Shown here: piece by piece, positions 7,960 to 19,200 of the stretch | How the letters are laid out: every line of letters starts with the position of its first letter | How positions within the stretch are numbered: the first letter of the stretch is position 1 | DNA from: Lonepinella koalarum | GTDB taxonomy: Bacteria > Pseudomonadota > Gammaproteobacteria > Enterobacterales > Pasteurellaceae | Direction: 5' to 3' | DNA length: 64,000 nucleotides | Assembly: GCF_004565475.1 (NCBI RefSeq) | Contig: NZ_SRHX01000003.1 | Coordinates: 1 to 64,000, forward strand | Position numbers and translations under genes: made by a program | The notes under the pieces: generated by a model | The model's input: only the letters and a program-made list of their open reading frames with translations | What the model was told of the DNA's origin: nothing | Database searches by the model: none

Positions 7960-9003
7960 ATGATAAAAAAATTATTACAATCAGCGTTAATCGGCTTAAT
8001 TTGTGCAGGTCTTATTTTATTTGTGATTCCTAAATTTACTGGTGGGAGTGGATTAAAATTAACCAGTGAAGTGATCAGCTTCAAAGATGCTGTACGAATT
8101 GCATCGCCGGCAGTAGTGAACGTCTATAATCGAACCTTTACCAGTAATTCTAATTTAGATACTGGAACCGTTTCTACCAATAATCTAGGTTCCGGTGTGA
8201 TTATGAGCAAAGACGGTTATATTCTTACTAATAAACACGTGATTCAAAGTGCAGATCAAATTATCGTAGCTTTACAAAATGGACAAATATTTGAAGCCAA
8301 TCTGATTGGTTCGGACAACTTGACTGATCTTGCAGTATTAAAAATTCGAGCGGATAATTTATCGACTATCCCACAAAATCCAAAACATCAAGTTCATGTG
8401 GGTGATGTGGCTTTGGCAATTGGCAATCCTTATAATTTAGGACAAAGTGTCTCGCAAGGTATTATCAGTGCCACGGGACGGAATGCGATTGGTGAAACCG
8501 TAGGGAGACAGAATTTTATTCAGACTGATGCATCGATTAACCGAGGTAATTCTGGTGGTGCATTGATTAATTCCTTGGGTGAATTAGTGGGAATTAGCAC
8601 GTTAAGTATTGGCAAAGATGCAACTGAAATTGCCGAAGGACTTAGTTTTGCCATTCCCATTGAAATTGCCAATGATGTAATGAAAAAAATTATCCGTGAT
8701 GGTCGAGTGATCCGCGGTTATTTTGGGGTGCAAAGTAATATTTTATTTAGCAACGGACAAAGTGATGCAAGCAGCAGTGGGATTTTAATTGAAAATGTGG
8801 TACCTAACGGTCCGGCTGCCAAGGCGGGTATTCAAGCGGGTGATGTAATGTTGAAATTTAATGATATGGCGGCAAATTCACCGGAGCAAATTATGCAAGT
8901 GATTAGCAATACAAAACCTAATACACAGGTTAAGGTGATGATTTCTCGTTTAGGGCGAATTTTTGAATTACCGGTGACCATTGAAGAATATCCGGTGAAT
9001 TAA
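7960..9003 (+). CDS. degS: Membrane-anchored serine protease DegS (HtrA family)
   Basis: The 347-aa protein has one N-terminal membrane anchor (residues 5-24), a trypsin-like domain with the triad H93 (NKHV), D123 (LTDLAVLK) and S198 (GNSGG), and a single C-terminal PDZ domain. One PDZ and a membrane anchor point to DegS rather than DegP. In the sigma-E response DegS senses misfolded porins in the periplasm and makes the first cut in RseA. It follows ribD closely and may be in its operon. Confidence 0.93.
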   Translation: MIKKLLQSALIGLICAGLILFVIPKFTGGSGLKLTSEVISFKDAVRIASPAVVNVYNRTFTSNSNLDTGTVSTNNLGSGVIMSKDGYILTNKHVIQSADQIIVALQNGQIFEANLIGSDNLTDLAVLKIRADNLSTIPQNPKHQVHVGDVALAIGNPYNLGQSVSQGIISATGRNAIGETVGRQNFIQTDASINRGNSGGALINSLGELVGISTLSIGKDATEIAEGLSFAIPIEIANDVMKKIIRDGRVIRGYFGVQSNILFSNGQSDASSSGILIENVVPNGPAAKAGIQAGDVMLKFNDMAANSPEQIMQVISNTKPNTQVKVMISRLGRIFELPVTIEEYPVN

Positions 9004-9028
9004 CATATTTAGCAATAAGGCAAAACAG

Positions 9029-10606
9029 ATGAATAGGATAAAATTCAGCAAATTATCTATAACGGCAATTTTTAGCTTAATTTGTCTTTCTGCTTGTGAG
9101 CCGAATAAATCAAATTCAACACAGCTTCATCCGACTTCGCCATCAGTCACACCAGAGCAATCATCTAGCTATCAAGCTGATGTTTTAGTTCGTGGTGTCT
9201 ATGATCCTTTTATTTTACAACCAGCAGAAATTCGGCAACCTGAACAAAGCGCTTTATTACGAGATTTATTTGAAGGTTTGGTGATTTACGATCCGCAAGG
9301 AAATATTGTCGCAGGTATGGCAGAAAGTTGGGAAAGTGCGGATCAAAAAACATGGATTTTTCATTTACGTCAAAATGCCAAATGGTCAAATGGTGAAGAT
9401 GTAACAGCACAGGATTTTGTCCGAAGTTGGCAAAATTTAGCCTTGTCGGATAATCCGCAGAAAGAATTTTTGCTCTATATGAATATGCAAAATGCTAAGC
9501 AAGTGATTGAGCAAAGTATGCCCGTGCAACAGCTTGGTGTACAGGTCTTAGACGAGCATAGTTTACAAATTCAACTAGATAAATCAACGCCTTATTTACC
9601 TAAAATGTTAGCGCATATTGCCTTGTTACCGAGCTATCAAGCAACCCCAGAACAAAAAAAGGCGTTTATTACCAATGGTGCTTATAGCGTGGTTGAACAA
9701 ACGGCAGATCGTATTCAATTAAGCCAAAATCCGTATTATTCAAATGACCATAGGCGAGCTTTTAGCAAAGTAATTTATCAAAAAATTGATGTGCAACATT
9801 CTAGTCAACCTATTGATATTATTCAGAATGTTAAACATAAATCGGATAATATCAATTACTTTCCACAGCTTTGTACTTATTTTTATGAATTTAATTTCCG
9901 TCATCCCATATTAAAACAAAAAGCGGTGCGAAGTGCGTTAATTTCAATGATTCCAAGTGATATTGTGTCCCAATATCCTTTTGTTATGCCAAATGGGATT
10001 AATTATTTACCAAATAATATGCAATTTGAACAGCAACGAGATTTTGAACCGACGCTGGTAGAACAGAAATTACAACAAGCCGGCATTACTGAACAAAACC
10101 CACTGAAGCTACGTTTAACTTATGATAATAATGGGTTACATCAACAAATCGCAGAACATTTAATTCGTGGTTGGTCGCAGTCAGATTTAATCCGAGTACA
10201 AGCTGAACCGGTGTCTTATCAAACCTTATTAGAAAAACGAGTGAAAGGGGATTTTCAAATTATCCGTTCGGGTTGGTGTGCGGATTATAATGATCCGTCC
10301 GCTTTTTTATCTATGTTACATTCCCAAAGCGCGGATAATAAAATGGGATTTTCTGATCCTGAAATTGATCAGTTATTAGCGCAAACCCTATCTCCTGATA
10401 TTTCTGCACAAAAACGCACCGCAGTTTATCAGCAAATTATTGAACGTACTCAACAAGAATATGTGGTGATGCCGATTTTTCAATATGCTACGCCAGTGAG
10501 TATTGCTCCAAACGTGGCTGGCTATAATGTCACTAATCCGACAGGAGTGATTTATAGCAAGGATCTTTATCGCTTAAATTTACCTAAGCCAACTGATATA
10601 AAGTAA
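9029..10606 (+). CDS. OppA-like peptide-binding lipoprotein (solute-binding family 5)
   Basis: The 525-aa protein has a lipoprotein signal (LSAC, Cys about residue 23), a short Ser/Thr/Pro linker, and a family-5 solute-binding fold. Visible hallmarks are LLRDLFEGLVIYDPQGNIVAG, ESWESADQKTWIFHLR, and the segment GWCADYNDPSAFLSML. It is expected to bind oligopeptides in the periplasm. No permease or ATPase genes are adjacent, so it probably feeds a transporter encoded elsewhere. It converges on, and overlaps by 23 nt, the AEC-family gene on the other strand. Confidence 0.85.
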   Translation: MNRIKFSKLSITAIFSLICLSACEPNKSNSTQLHPTSPSVTPEQSSSYQADVLVRGVYDPFILQPAEIRQPEQSALLRDLFEGLVIYDPQGNIVAGMAESWESADQKTWIFHLRQNAKWSNGEDVTAQDFVRSWQNLALSDNPQKEFLLYMNMQNAKQVIEQSMPVQQLGVQVLDEHSLQIQLDKSTPYLPKMLAHIALLPSYQATPEQKKAFITNGAYSVVEQTADRIQLSQNPYYSNDHRRAFSKVIYQKIDVQHSSQPIDIIQNVKHKSDNINYFPQLCTYFYEFNFRHPILKQKAVRSALISMIPSDIVSQYPFVMPNGINYLPNNMQFEQQRDFEPTLVEQKLQQAGITEQNPLKLRLTYDNNGLHQQIAEHLIRGWSQSDLIRVQAEPVSYQTLLEKRVKGDFQIIRSGWCADYNDPSAFLSMLHSQSADNKMGFSDPEIDQLLAQTLSPDISAQKRTAVYQQIIERTQQEYVVMPIFQYATPVSIAPNVAGYNVTNPTGVIYSKDLYRLNLPKPTDIK

Positions 10607-11513
10607 TAATTAATGGCATGGTAATTACACATAACATGGTGGTTACACCATAGATCGCACTGGATTTTTGCGCATCTTTACCATGCAATACAGCAATTTG
10701 CGTCACCGTTGCCGCCGCGGGACTAATGGTGGCTAAGAAACTGATTAACGCAATGGTTTCGCCATGTTCGGCAAAACTAGCGAAATGCCCTAATTTAATC
10801 ACCACCATTAAGCAAAGCGGTACAAAAATAAGACGTAGGAAAGTGACTAAATAAATCCGTTTAGATGACAAAATACTGCGTAATGGAATGCCTGCAATCA
10901 ACATACCCGCAATCAACATGGCATTGGGTCCGATAAATGAACCGACCGATGATAACGTGCCTACAATAATAGACGGTAATTTTATCTGAAATGCAAACAA
11001 AGTAGCACCGATAATAATCGCCCAGATATTAATGTTTTTAATGATTTTACTTAAAGATAGCGACTTTTCACCACAGATCAGACCACGACAATGGGTCCAA
11101 AATAATACGGTTTGCACCACGATAAAACAGGTTGCATAAATTATCCATTCATCGCCAAACATAGACATGACCAACGGAATAATCAAATTACCCGAGTTGG
11201 AATAAATGGCAGACGCATGCTCCACACCATCTAGTTTAAATATTTTTTTGAGAATAATCCCCATGATAATTAAGATAATATGCAATAAAATTGCCATGGA
11301 AACAGAAAGTAGTAAGCCGCGCAATAATTCAGGGCTGTAATCAATTTGGAACGCTTTGAGCATCACTGCTGGGCTAATGATATACACACCGACAGCGGAG
11401 AGCGGAAAGGTATCTTTCGGTTGCAATAATTTTGATTTCACCAAACCGTAACCTAATAACACTATTAAGGTGAGTTCAGTGATTTTACTGGCTAAAATTA
11501 AGGCAATATCCAT
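10584..11513 (-). CDS. AEC (auxin efflux carrier) family transporter
   Basis: The ~309-aa protein has about ten membrane segments in two halves. Family features include the N-terminal LLGYGLVKSKLL, the central SGNLIIPLVMSMFG, and AAATVTQIAVLHG near the end. Bacterial AEC members carry organic acids such as malate or malonate; the substrate here is unknown. I chose ATG 11513; an upstream in-frame GTG at 11534 would add seven residues. The 3' end overlaps the convergent lipoprotein gene by 23 nt. Confidence 0.85.
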   Translation of the reverse strand: MDIALILASKITELTLIVLLGYGLVKSKLLQPKDTFPLSAVGVYIISPAVMLKAFQIDYSPELLRGLLLSVSMAILLHIILIIMGIILKKIFKLDGVEHASAIYSNSGNLIIPLVMSMFGDEWIIYATCFIVVQTVLFWTHCRGLICGEKSLSLSKIIKNINIWAIIIGATLFAFQIKLPSIIVGTLSSVGSFIGPNAMLIAGMLIAGIPLRSILSSKRIYLVTFLRLIFVPLCLMVVIKLGHFASFAEHGETIALISFLATISPAAATVTQIAVLHGKDAQKSSAIYGVTTMLCVITMPLIITLYQLA

Positions 11514-11653
11514 AATAGTCGATCTCTTTAACACATAGAATGTCAGTGTACCGACTTTTTTTGAAAATGAAAATAAAAAAGCATGGGGAAAGGGAGAATT
11601 TGTTATAATATACAGAAATTTTGGAAAAAAGACCGCGCTTTAAAGGAGCAACT

Positions 11654-12106
11654 ATGTCACTACAATTTAATGCTATCGCCCTATTATTAGTGATTCTCAT
11701 TTTACTCGGCGTACTTAGCAGCAACAGCTCCATCACTATTTCCGCCACCATTTTATTGTTAATGCAACAGACATTTTTAAGCAAATATATTCCTTTTATG
11801 GAAAAAAATGGCGTGGCGATTGGGATTATTATTTTAACCATTGGTGTGCTTAGCCCGATTGTGTCAGGCAAAATTCCCATACCGAATTGGTCGGCGTTAT
11901 TGCATTGGAAAATGTTTGCAGCTATTGCGGTGGGGGCGTTAGTGGCGTGGTTTGGGGGACGTGGGATTCCTTTAATGAGCAGTCAGCCAATTTTGTTGAC
12001 GGGCTTGTTAATTGGCACTGTGCTTGGCGTGGCGTTTTTAGGCGGTGTGCCTGTGGGTCCGTTGATTGCAGCAGGGATGCTATCCTTGGTGGTGCTGGGG
12101 AAATAA
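11654..12106 (+). CDS. yeaL: UPF0756 (DUF441) inner-membrane protein YeaL
   Basis: The ~150-aa protein has four to five membrane segments. Family hallmarks are the glycine-rich [14 protein letters not shown] and the end [21 protein letters not shown]. Function is unknown in the family. The start at ATG 11654 is preceded by AAAGGAG (11642-11648) at ideal spacing; the longer frame from 11621 has no such site. It ends 3 nt before hrpA. Confidence 0.9.
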   Translation: MSLQFNAIALLLVILILLGVLSSNSSITISATILLLMQQTFLSKYIPFMEKNGVAIGIIILTIGVLSPIVSGKIPIPNWSALLHWKMFAAIAVGALVAWFGGRGIPLMSSQPILLTGLLIGTVLGVAFLGGVPVGPLIAAGMLSLVVLGK

Positions 12107-12109
12107 ACT

Positions 12110-15100
12110 GTGAAAGTAAATAAATCAAACAAAACCCCGTTAACGTCGTTACAAAAAACCTTATTCAGCCAACTCAGGGATGTGATGATCCTTGATGAGC
12201 GAAAAATTGCTGCTCGGATCAAAGGATTGTCGCAAATTAAACATGAACAAAGCCAACAAGCCGTGGCGGCTGAAATTCAAAGCCAAATTCAATTGGCTCA
12301 GGAACGTTTAAACCAACGTAAAACTGCGGTGAAAAAAATAGCATTTCCTGATAATTTGCCTGTTAGCCAACGAAAAGCAGAAATTCAAAAACTGATAAGC
12401 GAAAATCAAGTGGTGGTGATCGCAGGCGAAACAGGATCGGGCAAAACCACCCAATTACCGAAAATGTGTTTAGAACTGGGTTTAGGCAAAAAAGGCTTGA
12501 TCGGACACACCCAGCCACGCCGTATTGCAGCTCGTTCCGTGGCGGCTCGTATTGCGGAAGAATTGCAAACGGAACTTGGCGGTATGGTGGGCTATAAGGT
12601 GCGTTTTAACGATCAAGTAAGCGAAAACACGCAAATTAAGCTGATGACAGACGGGATTTTGCTGGCAGAAATTCAAACCGATCGCTATTTAAATCAATAT
12701 GATACACTCATTATTGACGAAGCCCACGAACGTAGCCTTAATAACGATTTTATTCTCGGCTATCTCAAACAGCTTTTGCCACGCCGTCCTGATTTAAAAG
12801 TCATTATCACATCAGCGACTATTGATGTGGAACGTTTTTCTCAGCATTTTAATAATGCTACCATTTTAGAAGTATCAGGGCGAACCTATCCAGTGGAAGT
12901 GCGTTATCGTCCAATGTTAGACAACGATGAAGAAGATCAATTACAGGGCATTGCTAACGCAGTAGATGAACTACAAGCCGAGGGCAGAGGCGATATTCTG
13001 ATCTTTTTAAACGGCGAGCGAGAGATTCGGGATACGGCGGAAATGTTGCAAAAACAAGATCTTCGCCATACGGAAATTTTGCCTTTATATGCACGGCTGT
13101 CCGCTCAAGAACAAAATAAAATTTTCCACCCGAGCGGACTGAATCGTATTGTGTTGGCAACTAACGTGGCGGAAACGTCCTTGACTGTGCCAGGGATTAA
13201 ATATGTGATTGACCCAGGCACCGCACGCATTTCTCGTTACAGTTACCGCACCAAAGTGCAACGCCTACCCATTGAGCCGATTTCGCAAGCATCCGCCAAT
13301 CAACGCAAAGGGCGTTGCGGTCGGGTAAGCGAGGGCATTTGTATTCGCCTGTATTCGGAAGAGGATTTCAACAACCGCCCTGAATTTACCGATCCTGAAA
13401 TTTTACGCACCAATTTAGCCAGCGTGATTTTGCAAATGACGGCGTTGGGTTTGGACGATATTAATGCTTTTCCTTTTGTGGATGCCCCCGATAAACGCCA
13501 TATTCAAGATGGCATTAAGTTGTTGGAAGAATTGCAAGCCTTTGAATTTAGACAAACTAAATTTGGCGAAAAACGCTTTTTAACCCAACAAGGTAAACAG
13601 CTCGCCCAGTTGCCAGTGGATCCCCGCCTTGCCAAAATGCTCTTAACAGCGGTAGAACAAGGTTGTTTACACGAATTAATGATTATCGTATCTGCCCTGT
13701 CTATTCAAGATCCCCGAGAGCGACCGCAGGAAAAACAACAATCCGCAGACGATAAACATCGCCGTTTTGCCGATAAAAAATCCGATTTTATGGCGTGGCT
13801 GAACCTGTGGAATTATATTCAAACCAACCAAAAAGAGCTGACCAAAAACCAATTTCGCCGTTTATGCCAAAAGGATTTTCTCAATTATTTGCGGATTCGG
13901 GAATGGCAGGATATTTATCATCAAATCAGAACCCAAGTGCGAGAATTGGGCTTGCCGATCAATTCGGAAGCGGCAAAATATCCGCAAATTCACACCGCAC
14001 TTTTAAGCGGTTTGCTGTCGCATATTGGCTTGAAAGATAATGAAAAAAGCCAATATTTAGGGGCAAGAAACGCACATTTTGCGATTTTTCCTAATTCGGT
14101 ATTGTTTAAAAAACAGCCGAAATGGGTAATGGCAGCAGAATTAGTGGAAACGTCTAAACTCTGGGGGCGAATGGTGGCGGAAATTGAGCCAGAATGGATC
14201 GAGCCGCTTGCCAAACATTTAACCAAAAGCAGTTATTCCGAACCCCGTTGGTCAAAATCCCGTGGGCAAGTGATTGCCGATGAAAAAGTGAGCCTGTATG
14301 GCGTGCCGATTGTGGCAAGTCGCCCTGTGAATTTTAGCCAAATTGAACCGCAAACCTGCCGTGCGATTTTTATCCAATCCGCCTTGGTGGAGGGGGATTG
14401 GAATACTCGCCACAAATTCTTTTTTGCCAACCAAAAATTAGTGCGTGAAGTTGAAGAGCTAGAGCATAAATCTCGCCGCCGTGATATTTTGGTGGACGAC
14501 CGCACCTTGTTTGAGTTTTACGATGAACGCATCGGGGCGGACGTGGTGTCGCAGAAACATTTTGACAGTTGGTGGAAAATCGCCAGCCAAAAAGATCCTG
14601 ATTTGCTCAATTTTGAAAAATCGTTCTTGATGAATGAAGATGCACAAAAAGTGAGCCAACTGGATTTTCCGAATTTCTGGCAACAGGGCAATATTAAGCT
14701 CAAATTGACTTATCAATTTGAACCTGGGACGGACGCAGACGGCGTGACGGTGCATATTCCATTGCCGTTGCTCAATCAAATTGAAATGACAGGTTTTGAC
14801 TGGCAAATCCCCGGTTTACGCCAAGAATTGATTATCGCTTTAATCAAAGCCTTACCGAAAACGCTCCGCCGCAATTTCGTGCCAGCCCCCAATTATGCCG
14901 AGGCGTTTTTAGGGCGAGTAACCCATTTTGATAAGCCTTTGACGGAAACTTTAAGCCACGAGTTCCGCCGAATGACAGGCGTAACCGTTGAACCTGAGCA
15001 ATGGAATCTTGAACAAATTGCCCCGCACTTAAAAATGACCTTCCGTGTGGTGGACGACAAAGGCAAAAAAATTGCCGAAAGTATGAATTTGGACGAGTTG

Positions 15101-16021
15101 AAATACTCCCTCAAAGATCGGGTGCAAGCCAGCATTTCCGCCGTGGCAGATGACGGCATTGAGCAATCGGGGATTCATATTTGGAATTTCGACCAACTGC
15201 CGCAATGTTATGAGCAGAAAAAACAAGGGTTTACGGTCAAAGCCTTTCCTGCTATTACGGACGAAAAAGATGCCGTGGGGATTAAATTATTTGAAACCGA
15301 ATACGAGCAAAGCGTGGCAATGCAGCAGGGGTTACGCCGTTTAATTTTGCTCAACGTGCCATCGCCGATCAAATATTTACACGAAAAATTACCCAACAAA
15401 TCCAAACTGGGGCTGTATTTCACCCCGTTCGGCAAAGTGCTGGAATTAATTGATGACTGTATCGCCTGTGGTGTGGACAAGCTGATCGCCGATTTTGGCG
15501 GTTTTGTATGGAATGAAACGGATTTTGACAAACTACGAGATTTCGTGCGAGAAAACCTCAATGATATTACCGTGGACATTGCTCAACAGGTAGAACGCTT
15601 GCTCACGCTCACCTTTGAAATCAACAAACGCCTAAAAGGCAAAATGGATTTTACCCAAGCCTTTGCCCTGTCTGACATTAAAGCCCAACTGAACGGCTTG
15701 ATTTATCAAGGCTTCGTAGAAAAAACAGGCTACGGCCGCCTGCCCGATTTACAGCGTTATCTCCAAGCCATAGACAAACGCCTAGACAAACTCACCCAAG
15801 ACACCAACCGAGACAGGGCGGCAATGCTGCGAGTAGAACAATGCCAACAAGCCTACAATCAACTGTTAGCAAAACTGCCAAAATCTAAACCTCACTCTGA
15901 AAGCGTATTGGAAATTCGCTATATGATTGAAGAACTTAGGGTGAGTTTGTTTGCTCAACAGTTGGGGACAAAGTACCCGATTTCGGATAAAAGGGTGTTG
16001 GGGGTGATTAATGAGATTTGA
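12110..16021 (+). CDS. hrpA: ATP-dependent RNA helicase HrpA (DEAH box)
   Basis: The 1303-aa protein has all DEAH-helicase motifs: Walker A GETGSGKTT near residue 106, TQPRRIAARSVA, DEAH near residue 204, SAT, and QRKGRCGR. A helicase-associated (HA2/OB) region and the long C-terminal domain of HrpA (DUF3418) follow. Length matches E. coli HrpA. It acts on mRNA and stalled or collided ribosomes. The start is GTG at 12110, 3 nt after yeaL. Its codon use is richer in G+C than that of the next gene. Confidence 0.95.
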   Translation: MKVNKSNKTPLTSLQKTLFSQLRDVMILDERKIAARIKGLSQIKHEQSQQAVAAEIQSQIQLAQERLNQRKTAVKKIAFPDNLPVSQRKAEIQKLISENQVVVIAGETGSGKTTQLPKMCLELGLGKKGLIGHTQPRRIAARSVAARIAEELQTELGGMVGYKVRFNDQVSENTQIKLMTDGILLAEIQTDRYLNQYDTLIIDEAHERSLNNDFILGYLKQLLPRRPDLKVIITSATIDVERFSQHFNNATILEVSGRTYPVEVRYRPMLDNDEEDQLQGIANAVDELQAEGRGDILIFLNGEREIRDTAEMLQKQDLRHTEILPLYARLSAQEQNKIFHPSGLNRIVLATNVAETSLTVPGIKYVIDPGTARISRYSYRTKVQRLPIEPISQASANQRKGRCGRVSEGICIRLYSEEDFNNRPEFTDPEILRTNLASVILQMTALGLDDINAFPFVDAPDKRHIQDGIKLLEELQAFEFRQTKFGEKRFLTQQGKQLAQLPVDPRLAKMLLTAVEQGCLHELMIIVSALSIQDPRERPQEKQQSADDKHRRFADKKSDFMAWLNLWNYIQTNQKELTKNQFRRLCQKDFLNYLRIREWQDIYHQIRTQVRELGLPINSEAAKYPQIHTALLSGLLSHIGLKDNEKSQYLGARNAHFAIFPNSVLFKKQPKWVMAAELVETSKLWGRMVAEIEPEWIEPLAKHLTKSSYSEPRWSKSRGQVIADEKVSLYGVPIVASRPVNFSQIEPQTCRAIFIQSALVEGDWNTRHKFFFANQKLVREVEELEHKSRRRDILVDDRTLFEFYDERIGADVVSQKHFDSWWKIASQKDPDLLNFEKSFLMNEDAQKVSQLDFPNFWQQGNIKLKLTYQFEPGTDADGVTVHIPLPLLNQIEMTGFDWQIPGLRQELIIALIKALPKTLRRNFVPAPNYAEAFLGRVTHFDKPLTETLSHEFRRMTGVTVEPEQWNLEQIAPHLKMTFRVVDDKGKKIAESMNLDELKYSLKDRVQASISAVADDGIEQSGIHIWNFDQLPQCYEQKKQGFTVKAFPAITDEKDAVGIKLFETEYEQSVAMQQGLRRLILLNVPSPIKYLHEKLPNKSKLGLYFTPFGKVLELIDDCIACGVDKLIADFGGFVWNETDFDKLRDFVRENLNDITVDIAQQVERLLTLTFEINKRLKGKMDFTQAFALSDIKAQLNGLIYQGFVEKTGYGRLPDLQRYLQAIDKRLDKLTQDTNRDRAAMLRVEQCQQAYNQLLAKLPKSKPHSESVLEIRYMIEELRVSLFAQQLGTKYPISDKRVLGVINEI

Positions 16022-16230
16022 TTATTCTGCTTTATTCTGAAAATAAGTTGATTTAATTTTTTAAAATAGTTATATATAAGCCTTAGTCATATTTGTGTCC
16101 TACTTGGCAAATATTTGATTGATGTATTGAATGTCTAAACCATCAATTTGATTTAGGAAAATAGAGATGCACTTAAATAAATTATATTTTATATTCACAC
16201 TATACATAATGTGATTTTTTGGGGATTTTG

Positions 16231-19200
16231 ATGAATACTTACGATTTAGAAAGAGTGTTTTCCAATGAAAGATTTCAGTATGAACTCAATAAAGTAGTAA
16301 TTGATGTAAAAGAACAAGCGTTAATTGCTCCTAATGAAAAAACTATTGAAACTAAATTTGATAATTTGTTATATAAATTATTTGATGAATTTTTTAAACC
16401 TTTGGGTTATGAATATCGACCAATAAAAGAACAAAGTATAGCTCAACCTACGTCAAATTTGTCTTTAAAAACAACCAGAGTAGATACCGCTCTTGAAAAT
16501 GTATTAATCGAGTTTAAGCAACCTAAGACTTTATATTCTCAAAAAGCCAAAGAAAAAGCCTTTCAACAAACGTTAGATTATATTACTAACATAAATAGAG
16601 ACGGTGTAATAAAAACTTTCGCAATAGCAACTGATGGCATGGTTTGTGCGGTATTTACTATTGACAGTAAGGGTGAAATAAGAAGTGAACAATATACAGA
16701 TATAACATATGAACATTATGAGCGTTTAATTAAAGCTATTGTTGGTCTTAATCAAAAAACTTTTGATTCTTCAGCTTTGATTAATGATTTTGCACCAATT
16801 AATAATGCTCCAATTCGTAATTTAGCTATTTTACTCTATGAAACAATTAATAATTCAGCAACGACTAAAACTCAAATGTTACTTAGTGAGTGGAAAAGCT
16901 TATTTAAATTATCTCATGATGATCACTCACAACAAAAGGATATTATTAAGCGTAAAGAGTCATTGGGCGATTACTTAGGATTATTTTTGACAACAAGGGA
17001 AAGTGAATACAATGCTCTTTTTGCCTTGCAAACCGCTTATTCGATTTTAATTAAATTAATTGCTTTTAAAGTTGTGTCACAAATAAAATTTGATGATTCT
17101 TTAGTTAGTTATACTGAATTGCTGAATGCTGAATCTAATGCTCTACAAAGTAAAATGGTAGAGTTGGAGTCAGGTTCAATTATTAGAGATTATGGCATAC
17201 AGAACTTGCTAGAAGGAGACTTTTTCTCTTGGTATTCTACTTCATCTCAATGGACTAATGAAATTGCTGAACAAATTAAGTTGATTATTTTAAAACTCAA
17301 TAAATATACTACTTTTGATTTCTTTAACTCTCAATTACAAGCAAAGGACTTCTTTAAGAATCTTTATCAGACTGTTATGCCTAGTCCTGTACGTCACGCA
17401 CTTGGTGAGTATTATACGCCCTATTGGTTATCTGAGCATGTAGTGAATAAAAGTTTAGATTTTTATAATTTAAATAGTAATAAAAAGTGGCGATCTTTAG
17501 ATCCAACTTGTGGTTCTGGGACATTTATTACAGCTTTAATTAATGCAATTATAAGTTCTTTACCTAAAAAAGATATGGATAAAGGTGATATTTTACGGGA
17601 AATTACATCAAGGGTTGTAGGCATTGACTTAAATCCCCTTGCTGTTTTGACAGCTAGAGTTAATTACTTTTTAAATATATCACCTTTTATTACCTTTGAT
17701 TCTGAAATTGAAATACCGATATATTCAGGTGATTCAGCATATACGCCAGAAATAGTTACAATAGACAAAATAAATTTTATTAAATACTCTTTAGATACTA
17801 ATCTTCCTAACCATAACCAAGAGGATATGACTTTTCCTGTATATTTTCCTGAAGCAGGGTTACGAAATCTAAAAAAATTCTCTCGTTGTATGATTGAAGT
17901 GGAATTAGATATCCTATCCCAAAATATTGACATTGTATATACACGGTTAATGACTTTAGTTCCAGATGAACTGAAAGATAAGAGCATTATTAGTGAAAAA
18001 ATCTATGATCTTGCTTATCACTTTGTAAGGTTTGAAAAGAAACAATGGAATGGTATTTGGGCAAGAATTATCACTAACTACTTAACAACATCAAAGATAG
18101 GGTTGTTTGATATTATTGTTGGTAATCCTCCTTGGGTAGATTGGAAAAATCTACCATCACAATACAGGGAAAAAATTAAATCACTTCAAATAACAAAAAC
18201 AATTTTTTCAGGTGATGTTAGGACAGGGGGGATTAATCTGAATATTGCTGCTCTTATCACCAATGTTGTAGCTAGTAACTGGCTACATCAAGAAGGTGTA
18301 ATGGGAATGCTTATGCCCAATACTTTTTTGGTGCAAAAAACCTATGAAGGATATAGGAATTTACTGCTATCAGATGGTAAAAAGGCATATTTTTTAGGTT
18401 TTGACGACTGGAGTAAAGCAGGAAATCCATTTGATGGTGTGACTCAAAAATTTTACACTTATTATTTTAGTAAAAATAAGCAAGATTATGCCCAAGGTTT
18501 GACGATAGATCGCTATGTTAGAGATAACAACGTGAATACGAATGTAGAGCGGTTAGATGTTAATCAATCTTTTATTAAATATAAAGGAATAGCTTTACAA
18601 GGAAATGAAAAAACAACCAATTTTTCTTTGCTATATAGTGACAGTAAGAGCTGTACTCTCAATTTAGATAATATTAAGTTAATTTCAGCTAATTGTTCAG
18701 ATTATATTGGCAGAGAAGGAGTAGAAGTTTATCCTTTAGAGTTAATGTTGTATGAATTTGTAGAGAATGGCAAAAATACCGACAATTGTGTTACTTTAAA
18801 AAATGGGCAATTCCCAAAATCAAAATTTAAAGTAAGTCCAATGCGAATTTTCGTGGAGAAAAAATACTTACGTCCTTTAGTTCGTGGAGTAGATATAATT
18901 CCATTCCATGTAGATAGTCAATACATCGTACCTTTTGCTTATGATGAGCAAGACAGCAAACGTGTTGCTATAACACTACAAAAGTTACGAGAAACATCAT
19001 CATTATTATTTAAACATTTTTTAAATCATCAAGCTATGTTTGAGTCTCAAAATGCTTATAGTAAAAAAATCATCAATGGTGGAGTTGTACCTTTTTATTC
19101 AATGGCTCGTGTTGGTGATTATACTTTTGCTCCGTATCATGTCGCTTTTAGAGATAACACTAAAAATGTAGCTTGTGTTGTTCATCAAATACCTATGCCT

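Noticed and set aside
14233..15579. Several minus-strand ORFs inside hrpA
   Set aside because: Antisense shadows of a full-length, conserved helicase gene.
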